NCBI RefSeq assembly: GCF_921293095.1
Contig: NC_060249.1
Coordinates: forward strand, 77,449,907 to 77,513,906
DNA: 64,000 nucleotides
Reading direction: 5' to 3'
Origin: Ischnura elegans
Lineage: Eukaryota > Arthropoda > Insecta > Odonata > Coenagrionidae
Positions 1 to 12,089 of the stretch are shown here, one piece after another; position 1 is the first letter of the stretch; each line of letters begins with the position of its first letter. Both the position numbers and the translations under genes were made by a program. The notes beneath the pieces are model-generated. The model saw only the letters and a program-made list of their open reading frames with translations. It ran no database searches and had not been told where the DNA came from.

Positions 1-2400
1 ATCTAATAGTTTGCGCAATCCGGCATTATATCTGTCGTAGAATTACCTTCACCATCGCTTGGAAGGGAAAATCGAATGGAATAAGAAATTATATATATCT
101 GGACGTACTGCCATATATTTGAAGTTTAAGCAATTGCAAATAAATGACTATCTGGTGGAAATCATCCGTCCGCCATTATTTCGCTCAAGGCTCCCAGAAA
201 TCCATTTTGCAAACTGGAGGAAGTGCATAAGAGTCTTTCCGTAGTGTCGCGAAGATACGAATTCCAACCATACGTATTGCTATATTCATTGAGAAATCGC
301 GATTATTTTGGTGGTAAAACAATGCTAGTGACTTTGGCGGTAATAATGGAGAAATAAGCTTACCGCGACCTCCAGCGGCAACGGAGTCCATCTCACGCAG
401 CCTCCTCGGCTGCACGCGGCCGGGAGCGCATCATCCGTCGCCGAGGGAGACGAAGCACAAGCGGCGGTAAGGGGACGTCCGACCCGAGGAAGAGGTGAGA
501 GAGCAAGTCACGGGACAGATCGGGGAGAGAAAGGCACTTCTTGCTGGGGTCGCACAAACACTCCCCAAAACACAAAGATTCACCGAGATACGTCCCGATC
601 TTCTTCCTCTTTTTTTTTTAAAGATTCCCGGCGTTCGGAAGATTCTCACATCACACGCCAACTCCCACCTAACTGGGAGGAAGAAATGATGGGGCAGTCT
701 GTGTGTAAACGACCTTTCCTTTGCCTTCTCCTCAATCCATTCGTCTTGACCGGTAAAAAGAGGATATGGCACCACTTTGCGAACGGATCTCCTCCGTCAG
801 CACGCAAAGGATTCCCTAAAGAGAGATCACACACGCAACACTTCTATTAACAAAAACCAACTCGGGAACGTTTTACATGGAAAGGGAACGACGAAGCAGA
901 AGTTCATCAGATAAAAGATTCCCAGCAATCACGAGAAAACCTCCTTGCCCAAAAGTATCCTTCTATACGCATAATTTCCAAAGATTAATTCGTAAGAAGT
1001 TGCACTGAAGGTTTTGTTTGGGATATAGCAAGAAAGATATCCCGTCAAATGCACTTTTCACTGAAAAATCACGTCTTGACAAGCTGATATTCCTATGCTA
1101 CGAAATTACCTAGATTAATCCACTTTAACAAGTCACAAATCTAGTCCCTTGGAAATAACAAATTTTGAAACGCATCGACGCAGGCAATCTTGTTGTTGAT
1201 AGTCCATGTAACCCGGCGAAGCGCTTTGTGTCAAACAGTAGCCGTAAAGGTGATTTGAATAAAATCAAATGCAGCACGAATCTTACCCAAGCAAGGTGAA
1301 TAAGGCGTGGTTCAAAGAGACTCAAATGTGTTTTCACAACCCTTGAATAGGTCAAATACTTTCTTAAACGATGTGCGGAGTAGGGGAAAACAAAACGCAA
1401 GCAGAAGTGGCAGCCAGGCCTTGGGAGACTGCCTCAACACGTTGAATCCAATGGCACCCTGAGGCAATATGAAACTCAACCAGGGCACTCGCCACGAGCA
1501 ACTCCTTATCCTGACGACTATTTTTATTAGGACCACTTTGGGGCATTTTAAAGTTTCTTGATGGGGTACTCTACATCTTATCAATTACAGCATTCACTCG
1601 ATAATTAGAAGCACTAGCGACGGTCAACGGAGAAGTTTCGGGTAATTACTCAGGACTGATAAATTTATTGGAGTCATTCCTTACACCAACCCGCGAATCA
1701 TTTGATAATTTCACGGTTAAATACACAAAAACATGAATTTTCGATTGGCTTTTCAACCAAACCAGGGCTTAATTTCCTCGAGGTCCGTCATGAGTTTTAG
1801 GCCTGCATTGTCGCATCTCCACACGAGTGCTGAACTCGAGTCCAATGTATTCCCAAAGTTTTCAAGTTGATATAACACCTTGCCAAAGAGCGTTTCAATC
1901 GTCACCTTACTTTAAAGACACACTTGCGTATGACAGGAAAGTTTCCACAACAAAGATACACAATAGCAGGGATAAATAATCCGCAACACGAATTTTTCAC
2001 GAGTTAAGCGTCCAAGAGCTCGCAAAGTTCTCACAGATTTTAAAATAAACCAGTGGCGAACCGATCCGACGATCTTTCATACGGACCTCACACGCAAAAA
2101 TTACTCGCGATCGCCACACACCACAGGCGTGAGCAGACCGAGCTCCACAAAACGCGCGCGCACATTGGAACGTACAAGCGGAGGACGAATGATGGTTCGC
2201 CTGTTTCACGACTGGGGACGCGGAATTAGCGATCGACTGAAGCTGCAGCCTGGCGGCCAAATTTTGAGTTAGCTCTCAAAGTTGCCGCAAGCGGCTTCTG
2301 GCGGACGAAGTGTGAACTAGGTTGGGCGACGACGATTTGAAATCGCGTCGGCGACCTCGCGCTCGCCCTCTCCGAGACGGTAAAGTGTCTACCGTGACAG
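1..2400. other. No gene found; GC/CpG-richer islands
   Basis: No open frame here looks like a protein I recognise. The sequence is richer in G+C and CpG than the rest of the window at about 350-500 and again at about 2080-2400, and it drops sharply to AT-rich DNA after 2400. These patches contain GT-type donor-like sites (for example GAG|GTGAGA near 493 and ACG|GTAAAG near 2379). They could be 5' exons or promoters of a host gene outside the window. That is inference only; no start codon or exon chain could be established. Confidence 0.3.
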
Positions 2401-4735
2401 CTTATAAAAAAACTGAATAAACTATATTTATTTCAGGCTTATAATTTCAATATCTTTTTCAATTGAACCCATAAGTTACATTCTATCACAAAAGCACTAT
2501 AAATAATTCAAAACACTTTATTTATGCTTTTTGTGTGAAGCAGATTTCCATGTGTCATTTTCAGAGTTATTCTGATTACTTTGATTACTGAATTTCAAAT
2601 TATGATTGCTTTTGAGGGGCTGGATGGAACTTTTTATTGCTTTATTGCAGTTAATATAAACGCTGGGTCATTTATTTCACCCAGGATCATAAAATTTATT
2701 GCTCAGATTTAGGTCGCTCCTTAGCGGATTGGATAACAATTTAGCCATCCTCAAGTAAAGTATAAAACTGAAAACGAAAAAAATTTAAGGATGAAACTAT
2801 TAAGATGAGCTGCGGTCACAAAAAGGAGTAAATTAGAGTAGAAAAACTAACGCAATGATGCCACCTTAAGGTCTAGATTATTAATTGTTGAGATGTAATT
2901 AACAGGAATAGGTAGCATTCTAAAAGAAAATACATAATGTCTACACCGTTACATGCACGTAGACTTCAGCTATTCTAATAGCAGTTCCCTTTACTTTACG
3001 CGTCACGTATGATTAGCATAATGAATAAAGAATTTTATATATCAACCAATACAAACTAGAGGGGATATAATTACCTCATTGGAGAAATCTTCAGACGAGG
3101 TCTTCATATCCTAGCCGTCACGACTTTTACATTATCCGAGAAAATGACACCTATTTAAAATAAAACTGTATATTACTATGATTCATAAATGACAAAACAA
3201 TATTCACATTTCTGTTGATTTCATGTGTTCCTCCAATTTCGTACAATATTCAGCAGATTTAAGCTAATTCGAAGTCCTGCAACATTGATAATTTAATATT
3301 AACAAGTTCTATTATTTTTAATTAACTTTGAACCCTTGATATTTTGCATCTGTTCTTGTACTTGTAAAAGCTGATATTTGCTTCGGTTTCTCAGGCGAGA
3401 AACATTTTAAAACCATCTCGATGAAACTTAGAGAAAAGAAGGATAGAGTTTTGTCAAGACATCTTACAGGGTCTGAATGGAAATTGCAATATCCTGAACT
3501 AATGACTAGAAACCTTATTTTTATCTAGAAATGTGCCTAAAGTATAAAAATATATGTCTATACCGAGTACTTATGGTGTACCTATATTAGATGAATGACA
3601 TGGTGTATTTTATGTTATACTCTAATTTTAAACTTATTTCAAAGAAGATAATGGTTTTGTGCAAATATTCATGGAGTATATTCAGCGCACGAGATGCCAT
3701 AAAACACAAATCGTCAGCCTTGATGTGACAAGAAGTCCCACAGCATAATTTTGACTATAATAACAAAATACTATTATGACATATCGGCAAAAAATATATT
3801 GATTAATCATATACGCCATAAAATGTTGGAATAAAGTGTATTTCATTAAAGCTGTCCACACAAAAAATGGTTTAATTTATGACGGGTCAATCAAAGGGAT
3901 TGGATAGCTTAGTACATTATACTATCGGATGATAATTTATCACCAAAGTAGGCATCGTGCCTGAGACAGTGAAACATTATCGTGAGCATAATAGACGGAT
4001 ACGTTTCACTCCCGACGTCGTTATTGAATAAAAATGTGCTAGCCATTTACTCTGCACGAAAATCTTGCCCTTCCCCCTCCAGGCTGTTGGTGTGCAGCCT
4101 TCATAACTCAGGGAGCGCGCGCATAAACAAGAGCGACATTTGAGTAAATACGTCAAAATGTTTACCCTCGCCAAATTGCCTTGCCCGCAACAGCCTAGAA
4201 TTCCTCCCCCGTCCAAAACAAACGCACCACGCCTCCCGTCGAACTCTATCCCAGCTTCCCGTCACTCTTGCCATACATACGGCCAAAAAGAAGAACAGGG
4301 AATAATGATTGAACAGAAAGTCAACTCACACGTTTTGACGTCCGATTGGCAACGCCCATCGTTGTTTGCTTAATGCGTCCGAAGCGATATATGTCTTCAC
4401 CCATTTCAATCACCAGAGTCCCAACAGCGGTAAGCAGCTAAGTTTGCAGACGATAAATTAACTAAAATACTTACTATGGAATAATTTTTAGACATACCTA
4501 GTCCTTTGGACAGCAATTTTTAGATAAGTTGAATTATTTTCGCTACTGAGAATAGTGCAATAGATGCAAGGGTGATTCTCTTAGAAAAATAGATTAAAGA
4601 GAAAAAAAGATAGCGAATAAAATCAAGCCTTTGCAAATTCTTCAAAATTATTAATGGATCGAAGGACTTATCACCGCTTTCCGGGTTAAAACTTTTCGCT
4701 TTTTCAAGATGCTGTATCAATTTCCATTCTATAAC
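2401..4735. other. AT-rich DNA without recognisable features
   Basis: I see no gene, inverted repeat or tandem array. The short frames around 3977-4373 overlap on opposite strands in a slightly GC-richer patch and resemble nothing known to me. Confidence 0.4.
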
Positions 4736-4752
4736 ACAATACCCTTCCATGT

Positions 4753-5155
4753 CTTTTCCAGTTTCCATGGCTTAATGAAGTATAAATGAGCCTGCGTACA
4801 CTTTTTTCTATCATTTTTACCTGATGCATTTATCCTGCCGTCTAATAGTTATCTTTGCGTTTTCAGGAGCAGATAAAATCTAAAGTCGCCTGCTGGGAAG
4901 GTAACGTAATACATCGAACAGAATGAACAAAATGTGGTTAGAAAAGTGAATACCCATCCAAGGCTTTTCCAGTTTCCATGGCTTAGTGAAGTATTAATAA
5001 TTCTACGAACACTTTTATCAATTATTTTTAAATTTCCGCGGCTATCTTTTAGACATCTTCACGTCTTCAGGAGTAGATAAAATCTGAAGTCACCTACAGA
5101 ATAGGTAATGTAATTCAGTGAACAGAATGAAAAAAACGTGTCTAGAAAACCAAAA
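4753..5155. repeat. Diverged two-copy tandem duplication (~211 bp period)
   Basis: The stretch beginning CTTTTCCAGTTTCCATGG at 4753 recurs at 4964. Later blocks recur in the same order: an AGATAAAATCT motif near 4870 and 5077, and GAACAGAATGAA near 4917 and 5119. The two copies have diverged by substitutions and small indels and carry no coding frame. It reads as an old non-coding tandem duplication. Confidence 0.7.
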
Positions 5156-7760
5156 TATTTTATTCTGAGCTTTAAACCCAGCCCCGAAAGCCTTCATCAC
5201 AAATTGCCTGGAAATCCATTACTTAAGGTCCAATCTATCGAAAGAGATGCTTTACTTGAATTTTACCGCTCAAGCTCAGATCACGGTTCCCCGAAGAATT
5301 ATCTACGCCTATTCATGCATAATTAAAACCCAGGAATACGCGGTGAGCGCTTCGGACTCAACATTAGCCCGATCCTCTCCAAGACCATCGCCTCCGTCAA
5401 AATTTCCTCGCCTACTAGACCCTCAAGGCAATCCCCGTAACTCAAACCTATCCTCCACTCGTCTCGGGACGCGTCAGGACGCAGCACAACTTCGAACCAT
5501 AGACGATTACCGTGCAGATTGCATTAACTGCGCGGGCTTACGGCACTTCCCCGCGAAATTGATCCCACTTAATTGGGTCAGTTTTAATGACAGGAGTAGG
5601 AGGAAGATTTTCCTTCGTGCCGCGTGATGGCGTGTAGTCGGTGTGGTGTTGGACCCGTGAATCGAGCCAAAAGGGTGAAACGTAATCACGGCTTTTGCAG
5701 TGATCTCTTCCTCTTCCCTCCCACTCATGACGCGGACCCAAATGGCCTGACAAACGTCCAGTGGGGGTAACCAGAGGAATGAATCAAAATAATGATGCCG
5801 TGGGGAAACCATTGAAACGCGGAAGCGAACGGAATAATGACACGGGGAGTCCGCAGTATGGTCTGCAAACCCCTCCAATCTCTCCCTCTCTCTCTCTCTC
5901 TGTCATGAGCGTAAATCCGACAAAATGTTCGATGTGTGTTTAAACCGTCAGTCGCGGGTCCGATTATCGCCCATCAATTTTACTCGCGAGGGGGCATGAT
6001 TCATCGCTCAATTACTTGAACCGAGTCTGCCTCTCCCCCCTGAAGACGGTCATTACAAGCGCACTACCCATTAGGGCACTTTCCTTCCCAAGATAAGTGT
6101 ATTTCTAATTGAGGGAGACGACTTGCCTAATCACATCGCGGGATCGTCGGTCTAAGTAAGGGCGGGCACGGTCATTATCCACAATATTTCCAGATTTATA
6201 GGTGAATCGATTCTCCATAACACTACCGTACCGTCTCAGAGTAACCTACTTTTTTCGTAAACATTTTGGGGGAAGACTAATTATTTTTTCAATAGTGAAA
6301 TAAATTAAAGCCTTTCACTGTTTTCATGTAAAAAGTGTACTTCTGCAGATATGCAGAGATTTTTAAGCGTGTATGCCACTCTAAACACGATATCGGGAGT
6401 AAAAATTTAGGATTTTATACTTAAATCATTTAAAAAAATATGTACCTACCCATACTTAACTTCATCGCAGTAAGTGAGCGGAGTCCTATTCGTGAAAATA
6501 CCAAACAAGTATAAATACGAAATTATTTCGAAATTATTCTGTAATCCTTTCCGTCTTTGTATTCGTTAGCTTTAACATTACAGAAAGTTTTGATGCCACA
6601 TTATGCACTAAATTTGGGAAATAATGATTTCCTAGAATAATTAAAACATTTCAACCTCACATTCCAAGAAAATTATGAAATAAATTGTGCGATACTCATC
6701 GCCTAACCGCAACAGTTTAAAAGGTAGTTTTTAAAAATATATTTCAGCAAGTAGTATTTCTTGTATGGATTAAAGGAGCTAAATTTTTCGATTAAAAACT
6801 AATGAATAATTTGTTGTATATTAACCGCCTAACGGGAGAAGATAAAAATAAAATGTTTTTAAGATTTTTTATCAAGAGGTATATCCAGTACCAAAAACTT
6901 GTGAAGGCTTAATTTCTACATACGATATCCTAAAAAAAAAGGTTATAAATACTTTGCATTTTATCCAATAAGATGGTTAGACGGACATTCCCTCCTGCAT
7001 TCCATTGGAAATTCCATTGAAAAGTTAAACCTCACATTGCATCCGAAAACGGAAACGGCGGTTCATAAATTCAATTGTTTTTCTTTTGAGCGAACCGCAC
7101 CAACAGCTCAAAACTTTTTCGCCCCCATAATTTCCATCTCAATATGTATTTGTTCACTTAGTTTCTGGAACATTTTATTTAACAATAGCAAAGTACAATA
7201 GAAATTTATTTCGAACAAAAAAAGGCCGAATCGAGCACAGCTTTCAGGAACAATGGAAATTTTCCCCGTAACTCCCGACTAATGAACATATAAAATTAGT
7301 ACTAATTGAATCCACACGCGCTCAAAAAAAAAGAACCTTCGCCAAACTAATTCGTGGGCAGTCGAACTGATTAAAAACAAACGCGACGTGGATCGCGGAA
7401 ATAAACTAGATCGGTTAGAAGAGATTGCGGGATCAATAAATTCGAGCAAAAGTAATAGGCACTGCAGCACATGTCACGCGAACACGTTGAGCCAGCCAGC
7501 CTTCCCCAATGTGTTCTCGTGACACAGTGCCGTCCGCCAGAGTTCAGAGAACAGGGTCGGAACAGAACAGAAAGGGCGTGAAATATGGCTTTCGCACGTA
7601 CTACATACATACATACTTGCCCACAAAAATCGCGTTGATCAACCTTGACCCCGCGCGACCGGTTTTTGCTCACTCGGACGAAATTTTTCGCTCTGTCGCC
7701 GGGACGCTCACACATTCCACCCAGAAGTACTCGGGTCGCCAGACCGGGCGCCAATTTCTT
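5156..7760. other. No gene found; GC-richer patches and short microsatellites
   Basis: The segments 5280-5760 and 5930-6220 are GC-richer than their AT-rich surroundings. They hold overlapping frames on both strands, the usual sign of shadow ORFs. A (CT)n run lies at about 5886-5901 and a (TACA)n run at about 7602-7616. The DNA between 6220 and 7470 is AT-rich and featureless. Regulatory DNA is possible but cannot be shown from the sequence. Confidence 0.35.
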
Positions 7761-7889
7761 TGAGCTCCCTCCGAATCGATTTCCTCCTTTCATTTATTTT
7801 TATATTCAGTTCTCTTGCATGGAATTATTTTTTTTTTATCCCGGAATGCATCACAGAGGTTAGTCAGTCTTTCGCTCACATAGAGGTAA

Positions 7890-7975
7890 GAATCGAATTG
7901 ATCGACCGAGTACGTAATGAGTCCTAAGAAGAGTATGAGAGAAGAGTGGCATGAAAACAGTGCAATGAAAACATT
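7890..7975 (+). mobile_element. LINE reverse transcriptase fragment (C-terminal piece)
   Basis: The stretch reading GATCGACCGAGTACGTAATG..GTCCTAAGAAGAGTATGAG matches, with a few differences, a segment at 8607-8655 that belongs to the C-terminal region of the same non-LTR retrotransposon family seen at 19340, 29824 and 56270. It is short, frame-broken and certainly inactive. Confidence 0.45.
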
Positions 7976-8001
7976 GCGTAGGCTTTCGCGGTGTGGTGAG
8001 T

Positions 8002-8484
8002 ATTGAACGTGGAGGCTTTCGGGGTTACTACCGCGTAGATTCATCTCTGCAGATGACAGTTTTGCCGGCATTACAGCCGGCTTCTTCAGGTCAATGAAGT
8101 GGAGATTCGTGGTATGTATAAAGGCCTGTTTACACGATACATTAACACGTACGAGTTAATGTACGTTTGCGTGAATGATTTTTGTGGACCGGAACGGAAC
8201 ATGTACGAATGCATGTACCAAATTAGAACAGGTTCTATTTTCTGTGCATGCATTCGCACAAGTTGGGTGGTTACACGGTGCATTTTGGCGTTCATTCTCG
8301 CGTTCATACATTTAGACATTAACCCGTACGTGTTAATGTACCGTGTAAACAGGCCTTAAGAGACGAGCGATACCACGTATCTCCACTTCATTGACCTGAA
8401 GAAGCCTGCTGCAATGCCGGCGATACTCTCGTCTGCAGAGATGAATCTACGCGGTAGTAACACCGAAAACCTTCACGCTCAGTG
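8002..8484. mobile_element. Foldback element with ~112-bp inverted arms
   Basis: The left arm at about 8002-8116 and the right arm at about 8370-8484 are reverse complements with scattered mismatches. Both contain TAGATTCATCTCTGCAG, a GCCGGC-rich segment and TTCAGGTCAATGAAGTGGAG. The loop is occupied by a separate small MITE (8122-8356). I do not recognise the family. Removing the MITE leaves an almost loop-free palindrome. Confidence 0.75.
8122..8356. mobile_element. PIF/Harbinger-type MITE with TAA duplication
   Basis: This 235-bp element has inverted ends of about 41 bp, beginning AGGCCTGTTTACACG, that match at all but about two positions. The trinucleotide TAA flanks it directly at 8119-8121 and 8357-8359. 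A TAA/TWA 3-bp duplication is characteristic of PIF/Harbinger MITEs. The interior also folds (GAATGCATG near 8207 against GCATGCATTC near 8246), so the whole element is a potential hairpin. It has no coding capacity and differs from the large Harbinger family at 17407 in both ends and target. Confidence 0.8.
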
Positions 8485-8485
8485 A

Positions 8486-8855
8486 AACGAAAAGTTGAAA
8501 AGGTGGATGAGTTCTGTTACTTAGGAAGCAGGACTAACTAGCGATGGAAGAATCAAGAAATAAATTTGAAATGTGGTGCTGGAGAAGTATGATGAGAATC
8601 AATTAGATTGACCGGTTAAGTAATGAGGGAGTCCTAAGAATAGTATGAGAAAAGAGAAGCCTCGTGAAAACCTTAATAAGAATACGGAACAATCTTACAG
8701 GCCATATCTTGAGAAATGATGGCCTGATGCAGGACAAGAATGAAATAGGAAGAACTCGAACAAAATATATTGAACAGGTAATGAAAGATGTGGAGAGAAG
8801 AAATACGTAGGTGTGAAAAAATTAGATGATGGAAGGGAAGCTTCGAGATTTTCCG
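8486..8855 (+). pseudogene. Degenerate non-LTR retrotransposon, reverse transcriptase C-terminal region
   Basis: Translated across frameshifts, the + strand shows pieces typical of the C-terminal part of insect LINE ORF2: a KVDEFCYLGSR-like stretch at about 8498, a FEMWCWRSMMRI-like stretch at about 8568, and NLTGHILRNDGLM at about 8691. These match the family fragments at 19340 and 29824 on the other strand. The catalytic palm is missing. Stops and frame breaks are frequent, so it is a fossil. Confidence 0.7.
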
Positions 8856-9370
8856 TTCAATTGTATGCTTTGGTCAATGCGATTCAATTCTAGGTAATTT
8901 TCGGTTCTTCATAATGTTATTTATGACCGGAATTATAATATAGTATTTCGGTTAAATAAACCGAATCCACGTTTGCAAACCAATTCATAGCATGTAGAAA
9001 CCAACTCATACGGTGCGGTTTTCCACTGGTCGGTTTGCCTAAATCCCTCTCTCCAAATCAATTTACTCCTTTTTACTTTATTATATATTCAGTACTCTCT
9101 TGCATGAAATTATAAATCTCGAAATGCTCCACAGAGGGTAACTACTTACTCGTTCGCTCTCGTAGAGGTGGGAATTAGTTTTCAATTAGATGATTCGGTC
9201 AATGCGATTTGGTTCGTGGTAATAATGCGGTTCTTCAAATCGCTGTTCATGAACATAAGTATTGAATTGAACCAAATTTACGAAATCAAAGCATTTCATA
9301 GCACTTTTGTATCAACTCAAACTGTGTAGAATTTTTGCTGTTAGGTATGGCTAAATCGATTTGCTATGCT

Positions 9371-11730
9371 TAGTGTTTCCAAGATGTAATGTCGTAAATC
9401 GTAGCAGCCTCCTTTCCGTGAGCTATCAGTGAAAGTCGTTTTCATATGCAGCAAAATTCATGGATCCTTTATGTGCTCCTTGGTGTGACCGTGCTCGTTC
9501 ATTAAAAAAACATTAATGCGGTCCATCCCAATGAGTCGTTCAGTTGCAGTTTGAACGGCTCATTCATTACGACACATCACCTCTCCCGCTCTTTCTCTCC
9601 CTCTTGCCCGCTTTCCGCATCGCAATTGTCCATCACCGCGGCAACGACATGCAAATGTATATCCCGCGCCTTTCGACCAATATGGATCGCGCGCCACTTC
9701 TCGAGCATTGCAGCACGGCCTGACATCAGTTCCGACGCCGTTTGAGAGCGAAATGATAAATTTCCCGCAATTCGCTATCTGCCTTCCTTCTCGCCTCGCG
9801 GGCGATAGCAATAAAAGAATAAATAAAACGGAATGCTTTCTTTTTTTCCTTATCAAGGCGAGACGGAACAACTCACTTGGATAAGCTCGCGACACGTTCG
9901 AGTACATCAACCTTTTCGTCCAGCAAACGTTAGCGGCCGCGTTGAGATCGGTCAATATTACTGACAGGAAACGATTATGGTCACTTTCAGGTGTATTGAG
10001 ACAATTACTCTCATTGGTCACTCCATATCAAAGATTGCATAAAACCAAAATAAAATAGGTGTTTATTAAACATATATAGGAATACGTGAATTATCAATGG
10101 CACAACTCAGAAGACGCATAACCATTTCTTTAACCTCCCCAGTCCCGGGACATATGCCGTTATTTCTTGTCTGCAATTCATGTTTTATGGTTAATTAGAT
10201 GCTAATAAACAACATTATCGATTTATGTGCGTCTGTATGATGTTGTAATCTGTCAGAAAGCACAGAAGAAGTTGCATAACGAAATTTCACTTAGCCAAGC
10301 GAGAAAAAAATTCAAACGTCAATGTATTGTATACAATACGCCAGGACCGAGGAGGTCATTGGTAAAATTTTGCGTTTCTCGGATAGAATTATTTGTTTAA
10401 AACTAAACACCTTGAAATTTTCACAGTTCAGCGATCAGACTGCTGATAGCATTTCCCTGTCCCTCTGACCCTGTCCCTCAAATAAAGACTATTACATCGA
10501 AAAGAAGGAAAACATTTTCACGCAACGAGTAAAGTTTGACGCAATCTACTTCATGTGTACTTACAATCTCGAGGTTATAATATTAATTCTTAATAATCAA
10601 TACGTCACCAAAAAAGTCTAAGAGAGCGGGAGTAATCCCACCTCTTAAGCGAGAACGTTTCCTTTCTCCTTGGCCTTGGATTATTTTCATGACACCTTTT
10701 TGAAACAGTAATTTTGCAATCCGCTTCAAATGCATTACTTGAATGCGAATGACCCGCGAATATGAGTCAGAAGATCTTTTATAATATATCTGGATCATTA
10801 AGCTTAAAACCAAATTAATTAAATGAACTAAAAATAGCCAGACAAAATTCATTCATTGGGTCCATAAGGGTTAATCGATCCAATATACTTATAATGCTAA
10901 TTGATAAATGCATCAAACGGTTGATATAAGGAAAGAAAAAGGAATTTTACCCACATGTATGCGTTGTCTTGAGTCTCCAGCAAGGCAAAATAATTCAGAG
11001 TTTAATTTTTGCTAAATTTGAGATCCAAAGATATAATGAAGTGAAACCTCAATATTTTTCATAAAATATTATGATTCAAGACGCGAAATTTTATTGTAAA
11101 AACTAGCTAGTTTGAATGCGTTGGGTAATGGATATCCATTGCTGAGATGCTAACATAAACTGATAAATTTATATTTGGGTAGCTTCAGAAAAAAATATAT
11201 TCAATAAATACCTCATTATAAACAACATTTATGGTCTGCACTGATACTGAGATAATATCTTAAAATCCCCTATATTTATAAATAAGTGTACTTACCCTGG
11301 ATGAAAAGCAGATACTATATGGAACAATTATATCGTTATATAAATCCTTATAAAATTGATAGAGAGGTGAGACCAGAATAATATCCAATTTACCCTGAAT
11401 TATTACGCTATGTATAGAAATATTTGCTCCAAATTAAATCAAAATCAATATTTGATAAAGCCATCATTAAATTCCATGATATTCCATGAACATTTAATCT
11501 CATTGGTTAAACAAAAATAATAATATTATTCAATGCTAAAATTTCAGAGATACCTGGGTTTTCATAAATTTCGAGCATTCAACTAGCGTAAAAAATATAA
11601 TTTAACAATAATTAATTTCATAATATGCAACTAAAATCGGGGGAGGTCTCTGAAAGTGGTTAGGGTGGATTTAGTTTAGTTTTTTTGGGGCTAGCCATTA
11701 CATTCCGCGATGATCAGGTGGAATGCAATA
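9371..11730. other. No gene found; one CpG-richer patch
   Basis: The segment 9550-9970 is GC- and CpG-richer. It contains an octamer motif ATGCAAAT at about 9650 and a CCAAT-containing stretch at about 9678. Open frames of 64 and 153 codons overlap it on opposite strands without any recognisable domain. The rest (9980-11730) is AT-rich and featureless. A promoter or enhancer is possible but unproven. Confidence 0.3.
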
Positions 11731-11734
11731 TTGA

Positions 11735-11885
11735 GTAATGGAGAGCAGGTATTATTCATGAATTTGTTCATTGAAGCCACGTTAGCCGTGCAACTCGTTA
11801 TGAAGGGGATAAATGTTAATTCAATACGCTAGAAACACTCGATTTATTACAACCAAGACGCAGGTATTTCGTCAATATTGAGAGG
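11735..11885. repeat. Dispersed repeat, copy 1
   Basis: This stretch shares TTCATTGAAGCC, a GCGTGCAA-like motif, AATGAAGGGG and AAACACTCGA..GATTACAACCA.GACGCA with 13755-13893. Divergence is moderate. The second copy is the target of the P-like element. The family is unknown to me and has no coding frame. Confidence 0.6.
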
Positions 11886-12089
11886 TTATTTGCGGCACTG
11901 AACCTCTCCGGGATAATGCGTATGTGGTCTGATATGCGTATTCAAGTGACCATTAAAATTTACTCACCAGATATTTTTTAATATCGTTTTTTAAGCTGGT
12001 GAAACAAATACTTTCATTAGAGAGCAACCTTACAGATAGTCACCTTTTCATTATTTCAAGAAATTGTGGGGGGAGGTCACGTGACATCT

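Larger units (their letters stand above)
7762..9370. repeat. Diverged tandem duplication (~337 bp), one copy split by insertions
   Basis: A block at 7762-7895 (TTCAGT..CTCTTGCATG, then a TCACAGAGG motif, then a TAGAGGT motif) recurs at 9045-9185. The block at 8850-9045 (TTCAATTG..GGTCAATGCGATT..) recurs at 9188-9370. The unit therefore exists twice in tandem, offset by about 337 bp. The first copy is interrupted between about 7895 and 8850 by LINE debris and a foldback element. No coding function is evident. Confidence 0.6.

Noticed and set aside
5247..5878. Overlapping frames of 123-126 codons on both strands
   Set aside because: They occupy the same GC-richer patch on opposite strands and show no motif, splice context or codon pattern of a protein.
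7371..7793. 140-codon frame on the minus strand
   Set aside because: GC-richer shadow region overlapped by plus-strand frames; no domain recognised.
9560..10021. 153-codon minus-strand frame
   Set aside because: Longest single frame in the window, but no motif; it lies in a CpG-richer patch and is overlapped on the other strand.
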